A DNA stretch of 64,000 nucleotides from Candidatus Dormiibacterota bacterium (GTDB lineage: Bacteria > Chloroflexota > Dormibacteria > Aeolococcales > Aeolococcaceae): positions 219,529 to 283,528 of the forward strand of contig PLZA01000014.1 of NCBI GenBank assembly GCA_003153505.1, written 5' to 3'. Position 1 is the first letter of the stretch, and each line of letters opens with the position of its first letter. Under the pieces are notes generated by a model, which saw only the letters and a program-made list of their open reading frames with translations, did not search any database and was not told the origin of the DNA. The position numbers and the translations under genes were made by a program. This document shows, in pieces, positions 37,915-45,861 of the stretch.

Positions 37915-38490
37915 TCAGAGCGCTGCGCTCGATCCAGTGACGGCAGCGGGGGAGCCGGTCGACGTGGGGGGCGTCGACGTGGAGGGAGTTGTCGCGAGTC
38001 CGCCGAAGCGAACTCGAATGTCAGTGCTCAGATTCAGGTTCATCAGCTTGCTGATGCCCGCGGTTGCGGCGCTGCTCAAGGTGATTTCCTGGGTCTTGGA
38101 GATCTTGCCGTTGGTGACGGCCTTGTTGAGGCGCGTGGTGATCTTGGCCATCACGGCGCTCTCCACGGCCTGTGTCTTGGATCCGTCAATCTGCGCAAGC
38201 GTCTCGCCGTTGAGGAGATCTTTCAGCACGGTGGTGCGGCTGAGTCCGGTCTCCTTCACCGACTCGCGGAAGAGCGCGAGGGCGATCCTCCGGGCCGCGA
38301 CCTCTTTGGCGCCCGAGCCGGTCTTGGCAGTGCTCGGCGCCGGGGAGGCAGCAAGCGTCGTGGCCTTGGCCCCCATCACGCCGGCTGCCAGGGCGGGGAC
38401 GATGGAGACGGTGGCGATCCCGGCGACGGCGACCACTGCAAATGCGGCTGCGCTGACCGCAACCCTCTTGGTGAAGAAATTCCCGAACAT
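37915..38490 (-). CDS. Secreted or membrane-anchored alanine/threonine-rich protein, unknown
   Basis: I do not recognise this 191-residue protein. It has a clear signal sequence: FFTKRVAVSAAAFAVVAVAGIATVSIV, here given as a landmark for residues 5-31, ending in VPALA. The central part is helical (RRIALALFRESVKETGLSRT), with TVLKDLLNGETLAQIDG, a pattern seen in exported bacterial proteins with a SHOCT-like or helix-turn repeat. The C-terminus is low-complexity Thr/Ser/Pro. GAGGAG lies 7 nt before the ATG. It is divergent from the gene at 38625. Confidence 0.65.
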   Translation of the reverse strand: MFGNFFTKRVAVSAAAFAVVAVAGIATVSIVPALAAGVMGAKATTLAASPAPSTAKTGSGAKEVAARRIALALFRESVKETGLSRTTVLKDLLNGETLAQIDGSKTQAVESAVMAKITTRLNKAVTNGKISKTQEITLSSAATAGISKLMNLNLSTDIRVRFGGLATTPSTSTPPTSTGSPAAVTGSSAAL

Positions 38491-38624
38491 CCTGGTGCTC
38501 CTCGGATTCGACTTGGTTTATCGTGGGCGGTGTCCTCATTCTCGTCGGCGGTCGCGCGCGTTCCCTGAGCCGGCCCTGAGACGTGAGGAGCGCCCCCGAT
38601 CCGCCTGCTACACGGAGGCATCAC

Positions 38625-39914
38625 GTGGACGGTGCCGCTGAGAGGCCGCTGGTCGGGCTCTTCGGGGCGTTCGACACCGGCGAGCTGGGCGAGGTCGCCC
38701 TGCGTCGTGTGATGGAGCGCGAAATCAAAGGCCGACGTCCGGATATCGATCTCATCGCGCTTGCTCCTTTCGGCAACGAGCGACCCATCCCCGGCGATGA
38801 AGGTCGTCCGGCGAGACCGCTCCGGCCCCCCGCCGCCGGCGATCAACCGGGTCTCGATGCGTTGGTGATCACGGGTGACGTGCTCGGTGACGACACCCTC
38901 TGGGCGGGACGGTATCCGGTGCCCCTCGGCGACATCGCCGATCGCGGGATCGGCGCGCTGGTGCTCACCGGTGCGCGCGGCGGCCGAGACCTTGCCGCGT
39001 CGACCACCTGGTTCGCGGTGGGGTCCGCTGGTGGTGACGTGGATGTCACCGGCCTCGAGGGCAAGGACGTGTGGGCCAGGGATCCGGCGACCCAGAAACG
39101 GCTCGGTGGGACCGCGGTTCAGTCCGGAGACCCATTGCTGCTGTCAGCCCGGGTGTTCGCATCCGAGACCCTCCGCCGGCGGGCCGAATTGCTCCGACTG
39201 TGCGGCGCCATTCCTGCCGGGCGCCGGCTTGTGGTGGAGACTTCCTCCGGCCTTCAGCCGGCCCTCGCTGCACGCTCGGTCGAAGCGATGACCGCGGCAC
39301 TGCGGACCGATCCGAAGCTCTCGGTGGTGGTCTTCACGCTCGATCCGACGCGTGAGCCGGCGATCGGCTCCGTCCTCACGGTGCCCGGCCTGATCGTCGA
39401 GCGCGTCCACCGGCTGCCCGCCTGGGTCGGGCTCGACGACATCGCCGCGGCAATGTCCGGTTCGGATGCGGCTCTCGCCACCTCGCCGGCAGCAGCCAAT
39501 CTCGCCGCATCCCTGGGCGTCCCGGTCCTGGCCGTCGACGCCGGGCTCGGTCACCGGTTCGACCCGGTGATACCGCTTCTCGGTGGCGACATCGCGTCCG
39601 CGCTCCAGCGGCTCCTCGCTGGCAAGGAGCCCGTGTCGATCGACACGGCGATGCAGACGCTCGATGGCGCCTTCGCTGAGCTCGCAGAGCGGCTCCCGCA
39701 CGCGTCGCGGGCGCCACGACCCGCGTCGGCGCCCGACGAGGTCACCTCCGCGCTCGCGATCCTCCAGCAGCGCCTGGTCGACGAGCGCAGCGCACTCCAG
39801 TCCGAGCTGTCCCGGGTCCAGTCGGAGCTCGACCACCTCCGGGCGTCCCCGGAGCACCGCCTCGTCCGGCCGATCCGCGAGGGGTACCGGCGGTGGCAGC
39901 GACGCCGAACGTGA
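38625..39914 (+). CDS. Polysaccharide pyruvyltransferase-like protein with C-terminal coiled coil
   Basis: This 429-residue protein starts PLVGLFGAFDTGELGEVALRRV, the modified N-terminal glycine/Asn-Gly-Asp region of pyruvyltransferase/WcaK-like (GT-B-like fold) proteins. It also shows ALVLTGARGGRD and a second domain with LPAWVGLDDIAAAMSGSDAALATS, where that family binds the donor. The last 50 residues (LQQRLVDERSALQSELSRVQ) form a coiled coil ending in a basic tail. CGGAGG at 38613-38618 supports the GTG at 38625. It overlaps the following GT2 by 22 bp, so both act in one pathway. The pyruvyl function is tentative; a degenerate glycosyltransferase is the alternative. Confidence 0.6.
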   Translation: MDGAAERPLVGLFGAFDTGELGEVALRRVMEREIKGRRPDIDLIALAPFGNERPIPGDEGRPARPLRPPAAGDQPGLDALVITGDVLGDDTLWAGRYPVPLGDIADRGIGALVLTGARGGRDLAASTTWFAVGSAGGDVDVTGLEGKDVWARDPATQKRLGGTAVQSGDPLLLSARVFASETLRRRAELLRLCGAIPAGRRLVVETSSGLQPALAARSVEAMTAALRTDPKLSVVVFTLDPTREPAIGSVLTVPGLIVERVHRLPAWVGLDDIAAAMSGSDAALATSPAAANLAASLGVPVLAVDAGLGHRFDPVIPLLGGDIASALQRLLAGKEPVSIDTAMQTLDGAFAELAERLPHASRAPRPASAPDEVTSALAILQQRLVDERSALQSELSRVQSELDHLRASPEHRLVRPIREGYRRWQRRRT

Positions 39915-41140
39915 TCCAGTTCCCGGAGGTTGCCCGGCCCGACGTGACGGTGGTGATGGTCACGTACAACCGCTGGGATCTCACCAAAGAGGCGCTCCGG
40001 CTGCTGGCCGAGAGCACCGAGCCGATCTACGAAGTGGTGGTCGTCGACAACGCGTCGACGGACGGCACCTCCGACGAGCTTGCGAAGGTCCGCGGCGCCA
40101 GGATCCTGCGAAATCCACGCAATCTCGGGTTCGGACCCGCCACCAACCAGGGCGCCGCCGTGGCACGCGGCCGCCACCTGGCGCTTCTCAACAGTGATGC
40201 GTGGGTCAGACCCGGCTGGCTCGAGCCCCTGATCGAGGTCATCGACGCCGACACGAGCGTGGCGGCGGTTGCCCCCAAGCTGCTCTACCCGGACGGACGG
40301 CTCCAGGAGGCAGGTTCCATCCTCTGGCGTGACGCGAGAGTCCGGCAGTACGGCGACGGTGACGTCCCCAACCGGCCCGACTACAACTTCCGGCGAACGG
40401 TCGATTACGCGTCGGCGGCGTGCCTGCTCGTCCGCCGCTCCGCGTTTGTCGAAGTCGGTGGATTCGACCCTCGATTCGCCCCGGTCTACTGCGAGGACGT
40501 CGACCTGTGTCTGGCCCTCGCCGAAGGTCCGGGGCGCGTGGTGTATCAGCCGAGGTCGGTGGTGGAACACGTGCGCGGCGCGTCGAGCAGTGGCGGCGTC
40601 CACAGCGCGCGGATCGAGCGCAACCGACGGCTGTTGCGTGCGCGCTGGCGAGCCGTGCTCGACCGCCGCCCTCCGGAAAGCTGGCGGGTCGAGCCCAGCG
40701 CGATCGTCGGCGGACGGGATGCGATGGCATGCGAACGCATCCTGCTGCTGACCGGCCCCCGGCCCGATGCCGCGGGAACATCCGAGCAGCGCCGTCTCTA
40801 CGCCTTGCTCGAGGCGGCTGCACGGCGGTGGCCGCGGGCGCGCTGGACGGTCGCTTCGCTCGATGGCGACCCGGTGACAAGGCCTGATGGTCTCGGTGAT
40901 GCGGGTATCGAGGCCGTGACCGCCGCTGACCCCTGGGAGGCCTGGCTCGCCGGGCGCCGCTATCACTACGGGATTGTGGCGGTGGCCGATGCGCGCTGGG
41001 CTGGCGGAGAATTGACCAGTCTTGTCAACGCCACGCAGCCTCAGGCGGCCCGTATTCCGGTGTCCGATCAGGCCGATCTCGGAGCCCTCGCGCACACCCT
41101 CGGTCGCCCCGATCCGGGGATTCCGGCGTTTGTGCGTTAG
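39893..41140 (+). CDS. GT2 rhamnosyltransferase-like protein
   Basis: This 415-residue protein has a GT-A domain with VTVVMVTYNRWDLTKEAL, VVVVDNASTDGTSDEL, ILRNPRNLGFGPATNQGAA, ALLNSDAWV for the metal motif and ACLLVRRSAFVEVGGFDPRF. This is the WbbL/RfbF-like rhamnosyltransferase pattern. The last 130 residues (ERILLLTGPRPDAAGTSEQRR onward, landmark near residue 282) look like a second small Rossmann-type domain of unknown role. The start overlaps the pyruvyltransferase-like gene by 22 bp. It probably builds the glycan backbone or a side branch. Confidence 0.85.
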   Translation: MAATPNVIQFPEVARPDVTVVMVTYNRWDLTKEALRLLAESTEPIYEVVVVDNASTDGTSDELAKVRGARILRNPRNLGFGPATNQGAAVARGRHLALLNSDAWVRPGWLEPLIEVIDADTSVAAVAPKLLYPDGRLQEAGSILWRDARVRQYGDGDVPNRPDYNFRRTVDYASAACLLVRRSAFVEVGGFDPRFAPVYCEDVDLCLALAEGPGRVVYQPRSVVEHVRGASSSGGVHSARIERNRRLLRARWRAVLDRRPPESWRVEPSAIVGGRDAMACERILLLTGPRPDAAGTSEQRRLYALLEAAARRWPRARWTVASLDGDPVTRPDGLGDAGIEAVTAADPWEAWLAGRRYHYGIVAVADARWAGGELTSLVNATQPQAARIPVSDQADLGALAHTLGRPDPGIPAFVR

Positions 41141-41176
41141 AGTTTCGATCCCGAGGCGACAAACACGGAGGCACGC

Positions 41177-41950
41177 ATGAAGGTCGTCGTCTGCGTCAAG
41201 CAGATCCCCGACCCGAACACCACCGGCCAGCTCGATCCGACCACGCATTTGCTCAAGCGCGAGGGGGTTGAGGTCGTTCTCGATCCCGGCGACGAGTTCG
41301 GGGTCGAGGCGGGATTGCAGCTCGTCGAGGCACAGGGTGGCGAGGTGACGGTCGTCTCGATGGGACCGGAACGCGGCGTCGATGCCGTCCGCAAGGCCCT
41401 TGCGATGGGTGCCGCCAAGGGGGTTCTGATCTCAGACGACGCGCTTCGAGGCTCCGACGCACTGACGACTGCGCGGGTCCTCGCCGCGGCGATCCGCCGT
41501 GAGGGGTTCGACCTGGTGATCACCGCCACCGAGTCCACCGATGGCTATACGGGCGTCGTCCCCCAGATGATCGCGGAGCTCCTCGACGTCCCGGCGGTCA
41601 CGTTCGCGAAGACACTCGAGGTCGACGGCACGACCCTCAAAGTCAAGCGGCAGACTGAGGCTGGCTTCGACCTGGTCGAGTCCGCGCTCCCGGCCGTGGT
41701 GAGCGTGACCGCCGGGGTCAACGAACCTCGCTACCCCTCACTCAAGGGCATCATGGGGGCCAAGTCGAAACCGCTCGACCGGCTCACCCCCGGGGATCTC
41801 GGCCTCGACGGCGCCGGCGGCGGCACGGCAGGGCAGGGCATCACGGGCGTTGAACCTGCGCCCCAGCGCGCCGCCGGATCGATCGTCAAGGACGATGGCG
41901 AGGGCTACAAGCTGATCGCCGACTTCCTCGCAGAGAAGAAGGTGATCTGA
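41177..41950 (+). CDS. etfB: Electron transfer flavoprotein beta subunit
   Basis: This 257-residue protein starts KVVVCVKQIPDPNTTGQ and has GDEFGVEAGLQLVEAQGGEVTVV and ALTTARVLAAAIRREGFDLV, the standard EtfB/FixA domain that binds AMP. The C-terminal TLEVDGTTLKVKRQTEAGFD is the helix-loop region recognised by acyl-CoA dehydrogenases. A CGGAGG lies 5 nt before the ATG, and a TAGAGT box at 41138-41143 gives a leader of about 27 nt. It passes electrons from acyl-CoA dehydrogenases to the quinone pool together with EtfA. Confidence 0.95.
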   Translation: MKVVVCVKQIPDPNTTGQLDPTTHLLKREGVEVVLDPGDEFGVEAGLQLVEAQGGEVTVVSMGPERGVDAVRKALAMGAAKGVLISDDALRGSDALTTARVLAAAIRREGFDLVITATESTDGYTGVVPQMIAELLDVPAVTFAKTLEVDGTTLKVKRQTEAGFDLVESALPAVVSVTAGVNEPRYPSLKGIMGAKSKPLDRLTPGDLGLDGAGGGTAGQGITGVEPAPQRAAGSIVKDDGEGYKLIADFLAEKKVI

Positions 41951-41952
41951 CG

Positions 41953-42930
41953 ATGGCGGTGGGAAAGATCTGGGTGTTCGCCGAGGTGGCGGGCGGGAAA
42001 CCCACGCCGGTCGCCCTCGAACTCCTCACCAAGGCGCGGTCGCTCGCCGGAACAGTTGAGGCCGTCGCCTTTGCGCCGGACGCAGCCGACGCTGCGGGCG
42101 ATCTCGGAGCCCATGGCGCCACCACGCTCTATGCCGGGACTGACCCCCTCTGGGGCGAGCTGCTGCTCGGCGGCCCGGCCGCAGACGCGCTCGCGACCCT
42201 GATCCAGGAGCACCAGCCCGACCTGGTGCTCTTCGGCATGACCTACAACTCCCGCGACGTGGCCGGCCGGCTTGCGGCGAAGCTCGGCGTGCCGGTGATC
42301 GCCAACGGTCTCGACGTCAGCGACGCGGACGGAGTCACGGTGCACTCCTCGGTCTTCGGAGCGACACTCAATGTGGCGACCCGCTTCGAAGGGGGTGGTC
42401 CGGCGATAGCGATCATCCGTCCGAAGTCCTTCGTGGCCGAGCCGAGCGGGGGTGCGGCCGCCGCCGTCACGCAGGTCACGTCCCCGATCGACGAGAAGCA
42501 CAAGGCATCCCGTGTGACCGATCGGGTCGCTGACGTTGCTGCCGGTCCGAAGCTCGAGGAAGCGCCGATCGTCATCAGCGGTGGGCGGGGCCTGGGCGAT
42601 CCCAAGAATTTCGAGCTCCTCGATCGGCTCGCCGCCGTGCTCGGCAACGCGGCGGTTGGAGCGAGCCGGGCAGTGGTCGACGCCGGCTGGGTGCCCTATG
42701 CAATGCAGGTTGGCCAGACGGGCAAAACAGTCAAACCGGCCGTCTATCTCGCGTTCGGCATCAGCGGTGCGATGCAGCACACAGTGGGAATGAAGGGCGC
42801 GAAGGCAATTGTTGCGGTCAATCGAGACGAGAACGCGCCAATCTTCAAACTCGCCGACCTTGGGGTCGTCGGTGATGCCTTGAAAGTGCTCCCGGCCCTG
42901 GTCGAAGAGTTGCAAAGGCGCCGGTCGTGA
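41953..42930 (+). CDS. etfA: Electron transfer flavoprotein alpha subunit
   Basis: This 325-residue subunit holds FAD. The C-terminal FAD domain has GRGLGDPKNFELL, GAVGASRAVVDAGWVP-type sequence (here NAAVGASRAVVDAG), QVGQTGKTVKPAVYLAFGISG and NRDENAPIFKLADLGVVGD. It starts 2 nt after etfB and overlaps the histidine kinase gene by 4 bp (GTGA). The pair accepts electrons from acyl-CoA dehydrogenase such as the one at 48.8 kb. Confidence 0.95.
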   Translation: MAVGKIWVFAEVAGGKPTPVALELLTKARSLAGTVEAVAFAPDAADAAGDLGAHGATTLYAGTDPLWGELLLGGPAADALATLIQEHQPDLVLFGMTYNSRDVAGRLAAKLGVPVIANGLDVSDADGVTVHSSVFGATLNVATRFEGGGPAIAIIRPKSFVAEPSGGAAAAVTQVTSPIDEKHKASRVTDRVADVAAGPKLEEAPIVISGGRGLGDPKNFELLDRLAAVLGNAAVGASRAVVDAGWVPYAMQVGQTGKTVKPAVYLAFGISGAMQHTVGMKGAKAIVAVNRDENAPIFKLADLGVVGDALKVLPALVEELQRRRS

Positions 42931-44657
42931 GCACAGCGCTGGATCGTTTGCAATTGCCCGACAGTCCGCTGGCGCCGAAATTCGCAGGTATACTCGGCAC
43001 TGCGATGGACGACAAGGTCATTGTCGACCTTCTGGGCCAGGTCGGTAACCTCTTCACGTCGAGTCTGGAGCTGAAGGAGACGATCGACTTCATGCTCAAG
43101 GCCGCAGCCGACCTCGTCGACTGCGATGCTGCCACGGTCTTCCTCCTCGATGAGGACGGCCGTGCCCTGTCCGCTATCGCCACCTACCCATTCACCGACA
43201 ACCTGGGTCAGGTCGCTCGATTCGAGCTCGGTGAGGGCATCGTCGGATGGGCCGCGCAACGCCGCAAGCTCGTTTCGGTCGCGGACGCCACCAAGGATCG
43301 TCGCTTCAAAACCCTGGGCCTGGCGTATGCACCGCGGTCATGTCTGGTGATGCCGCTCGAGTCCCCGCAGCGTCTCGTCGGCGCACTGACTCTGGCGCGA
43401 CGTGAGGTTCAGCCGTTCACCAGCATCGAACAGGCGTTGATGCGGATCATCGCGAGCCAGGCGGCCATCAGCATCGACAACGCCCGCCTCTACACCGCGC
43501 AGCGTGCTCAGCTCGGAGAGATTGCCACGCAGAAGCGCGAGGTCGAGGTTGCCAACGCCCAGATCGCCGAGATCTCGCGGCTCAAGAGCGAATTCCTTGC
43601 CAACATGAGTCACGAGCTGCGCACACCGCTCAACGCGATCCTCGGCTTCAGCGAGATCCTCAAGGACAACCTCGTGGATCTCACTCCGCAGCAACGTCAG
43701 GAATGCCTGCAGAACATCCACGCCTCGGGGAAGCACCTGCTCGAGCTCGTCAACGACGTGCTCGACCTGAGCAAGATCGAGGCTGGTCGTATGGAGCTCT
43801 CGTACGACCGCTTCGGTGTTCAGGATGCGGTCAAAGAGGTCCACAACGTCATCCGGTCGCTGAGCGAGCGGCGTGACATCGACCTGAGCATCGACGTGGT
43901 GCCGGTCCACCTGGAGATTCGCGCGGACAAGAGCAAGTTCAAGCAGGTCCTGTACAACCTGCTCAGCAACGCCATCAAGTTCACGCCGCAGGGCGGCAAG
44001 GTCTGGGTGTCAGCACGGGCCGACAGCGAAGACCTCATCGTCGATGTCGGCGATACCGGGGTCGGCATTCCCGCCGAACACCACAAGCGCATCTTCGACG
44101 AGTTCTACCAGCTCGACCATGCCACCACACGCCAGGTCGAGGGGACCGGGCTCGGACTGTCGCTGACCCGCCGTCTCGTCGAACTCCACGGCGGAAGCAT
44201 CTCGCTCGAGAGCGACCCCGGGCGCGGCTCGGTATTCACGTTCCGGCTACCTCTGGCAGGAATTGAGGTGCTGAACGGTCATCGCCACAACCGGATCCTG
44301 CTGGTGGAGGACAACGCCAGCAATCGCGACCTGGCAAAGATGGTGCTCCTCGGGAGCGGCTTCGACGTCGACATCGCGGTCGACGGCGAGGAGGGCCTCC
44401 ACAAGGTGCGGTCCAAGGTCTACGATCTCGTGCTCATGGACGTGGAGTTGCCTGGCATGGACGGGCTGACTCTCACCCGTATGCTCAAGGCGGATCCCAA
44501 GACGGCAGGCGTGCCCGTGGTCGCGTTGACCGCAAACGCGATGAAGGGCAACGAGCAGGAAGCACTCGCGGCCGGTTGCTCCGGCTACATCACCAAACCA
44601 ATTGAGGTGGCCAACTTCGTGAAGCGCATCTCCACATTCATCGAGGTGCCTGTCTGA
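42927..44657 (+). CDS. Hybrid sensor histidine kinase (GAF-HisKA-HATPase-REC)
   Basis: This 576-residue cytoplasmic kinase has a GAF domain at about 45-195, then the HisKA dimerisation helix with phospho-accepting His229 in MSHELRTPLNAILGFSEIL. The HATPase follows with N box LLSNAIKFTPQGG, DTGVGIP and GTGLGLSLTRRL. A C-terminal receiver (ILLVEDNASNRD) carries Asp505 in VLMDVELPGMDG. No membrane span is present, so it senses an internal signal. The GTG overlaps etfA by 4 bp. An ATG at 43005, 10 nt after a TATACT box (42989-42994), is an alternative start that would give an internal promoter and remove 26 residues without homology. Confidence 0.93.
   Translation: MSTALDRLQLPDSPLAPKFAGILGTAMDDKVIVDLLGQVGNLFTSSLELKETIDFMLKAAADLVDCDAATVFLLDEDGRALSAIATYPFTDNLGQVARFELGEGIVGWAAQRRKLVSVADATKDRRFKTLGLAYAPRSCLVMPLESPQRLVGALTLARREVQPFTSIEQALMRIIASQAAISIDNARLYTAQRAQLGEIATQKREVEVANAQIAEISRLKSEFLANMSHELRTPLNAILGFSEILKDNLVDLTPQQRQECLQNIHASGKHLLELVNDVLDLSKIEAGRMELSYDRFGVQDAVKEVHNVIRSLSERRDIDLSIDVVPVHLEIRADKSKFKQVLYNLLSNAIKFTPQGGKVWVSARADSEDLIVDVGDTGVGIPAEHHKRIFDEFYQLDHATTRQVEGTGLGLSLTRRLVELHGGSISLESDPGRGSVFTFRLPLAGIEVLNGHRHNRILLVEDNASNRDLAKMVLLGSGFDVDIAVDGEEGLHKVRSKVYDLVLMDVELPGMDGLTLTRMLKADPKTAGVPVVALTANAMKGNEQEALAAGCSGYITKPIEVANFVKRISTFIEVPV
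42989..42994 (+). promoter_or_regulatory. Possible internal -10 box for the kinase gene
   Basis: TATACT ends 10 nt before the in-frame ATG at 43005. It would allow kinase and regulator expression independent of etfBA. Confidence 0.35.
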
Positions 44658-45355
44658 TGAGCGGGGCCGGGAAGACCATTCTCATCGTCGAGGACGACCC
44701 GCCGAGCCGCGAGGTCGTGCGCCTCGCGACCAGCGCGCAGAACCACACGCTCATCGAGGCGGCAACCGGCGTCGAGGGGCTCAACCTTGCTCGCGAGCAG
44801 AACCCCGACCTGATCATCCTCGACGTCAATCTCCCGGGCATGAGCGGCCTCGATGTGTGCCGGCGGCTGCGCGCCGAGGGCGCACGGGTGCCGATCATCA
44901 TGCTGACCGCGAAGAGCGACACGATTGACGTGGTTGTCGGCCTCGAACTCGGCGCCGACGATTACGTGACCAAGCCCTTCGAGGTGCGCGAACTCATGGC
45001 GCGCATCGGCGCACACCTGCGGCGCAGCGAGATCTCCGCACAGGAGCAGCCCCGCGACCGCTTCGAGTTCCCCGGACTCACGATCGACCTTGGGCGCCGC
45101 CAGGTGTTCCGCGATGGTGAGGAAGTGATGCTCACGTTGACCGAGTTCAACCTCCTGGCACTGCTCGCTTCGCGCCCGGGTCAGGTCATGAGCCGCGGCG
45201 AACTGCTCCGGCGTGTCTGGGGATACGAGGTCGAGATCGAGACCCGCACCGTCGACGCGCACGTCTACCGCCTGCGTCGCAAGATCGAGCCGGACGCCGA
45301 GAAGCCGACCTACATCCACTCCGTGCCAGGGATCGGATACCGCTTCTCAGGGTAG
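44657..45355 (+). CDS. OmpR/PhoB-family response regulator
   Basis: This 232-residue protein has a receiver domain with the acidic pair in ILIVEDDPPSRE, phospho-acceptor Asp56 in LIILDVNLPGMSG, and Lys in DDYVTKPFE. A winged-helix DNA-binding domain at about 130-232 has LTLTEFNLLALLASRPGQ, SRGELLRRVWGY and RTVDAHVYRLRRKIEPD. Its start shares bases with the kinase stop (TGATG), so kinase and regulator are stoichiometrically coupled. Phosphorelay from the kinase receiver to this receiver would need a histidine phosphotransfer step that is not encoded here. Confidence 0.95.
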   Translation: MSGAGKTILIVEDDPPSREVVRLATSAQNHTLIEAATGVEGLNLAREQNPDLIILDVNLPGMSGLDVCRRLRAEGARVPIIMLTAKSDTIDVVVGLELGADDYVTKPFEVRELMARIGAHLRRSEISAQEQPRDRFEFPGLTIDLGRRQVFRDGEEVMLTLTEFNLLALLASRPGQVMSRGELLRRVWGYEVEIETRTVDAHVYRLRRKIEPDAEKPTYIHSVPGIGYRFSG

Positions 45356-45478
45356 GCTCCGCAGAGGCCCCATCCGTGGTCTCGGTCGGGAGATCAGCCG
45401 GAACGCCGCTCAGCCGTGGCTCCGCATAGGCCCCTCGTTGTGCTGACGGTCGGGAGATCAGCCGGTACGCTGCTCAGC
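45355..45478 (+). repeat. Two ~60-bp tandem direct repeats
   Basis: Unit 1 is 45355-45414 and unit 2 is 45418-45478. Both run from GGCTCCGCA..AGGCCCC through CGGTCGGGAGATCAGCCGG to GCTCAGC. Unit 1 begins at the response-regulator stop. The CGGTCGGGAGATCAGCCGG part of unit 2 is the left stem arm of the hairpin element that follows. Confidence 0.8.
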
Positions 45479-45566
45479 TTGTCCGCTCCCTCGTTCGCGC
45501 AAGCAGATTGTCGCGCTCTCTCGGTCGCTACCAAATTCGCTGCGTTCCGGCTGATCTCCCGACCGT
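45446..45566. repeat. Stem-core-stem element, copy 1
   Basis: A perfect 20-bp inverted repeat (45446-45465 and 45547-45566, arm ACGGTCGGGAGATCAGCCGG) brackets a 6-nt spacer, a 71-nt core (45472-45542) and a 4-nt spacer. The stem can be extended to 25 bp with one mismatch. The core contains two imperfect tandem copies of CAGnTTGTC..CGCTC.CTCG.TCGC. It lies in the non-coding space between the convergent response-regulator and LysM/CHAP genes. A second copy follows at 45719. It may be a structured RNA, a terminator or a small mobile element. Confidence 0.8.
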
Positions 45567-45718
45567 AGGTTGCTGGTGCCGTAGCTCCGCTTCTCCAAAT
45601 CGGTACTGCTTGTGCCTACTGCCTCGCTTCAGCCAGCTCTGTCGACCTACTGCCCTGTCGCGTTCCTCGCCCGCGACGTGCAGGTTCAGCAATGAGGGGT
45701 GAGGCGCGACGGGTGTAA

Positions 45719-45837
45719 GGCGGCAGGGGACGGGCGGCGCCTGGCTCAGCTTGTCCGCTCCCTCCTTCGCGCAAGCAGATTGTCGCGCTCTCTCGGGAGC
45801 GGCCAAATTCGCTGGGCTCCGCCCGTCCCCTGCCGCC
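45719..45837. repeat. Stem-core-stem element, copy 2
   Basis: A perfect 19-bp inverted repeat (45719-45737 and 45819-45837, arm GGCGGCAGGGGACGGGCGG) brackets a 6-nt spacer, a 71-nt core (45744-45814) and a 4-nt spacer. The core matches copy 1 at 66 of 71 positions with no gap. The stem arms share no sequence with copy 1. The 152 bp between the copies (45567-45718) has no gene and no clear further copy. Confidence 0.8.
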
Positions 45838-45861
45838 AAACCACCGAGCGTCCGCGAACCC

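Noticed and set aside
39551..41248. 565-codon minus-strand frame opposite two glycan genes
   Set aside because: The plus strand carries a well-conserved GT2; the antisense translation has no domain signature.
45446..45837. Retron, diversity-generating element or CRISPR for the repeated hairpins
   Set aside because: No reverse transcriptase, Cas gene or regular short repeat-spacer pattern is present in the window; only two copies exist.
45355..45861. Short frames inside the repeat region as coding genes
   Set aside because: They cross the repeats and stems in several frames without ribosome-binding sites; the conserved unit is the nucleotide core, not a reading frame.
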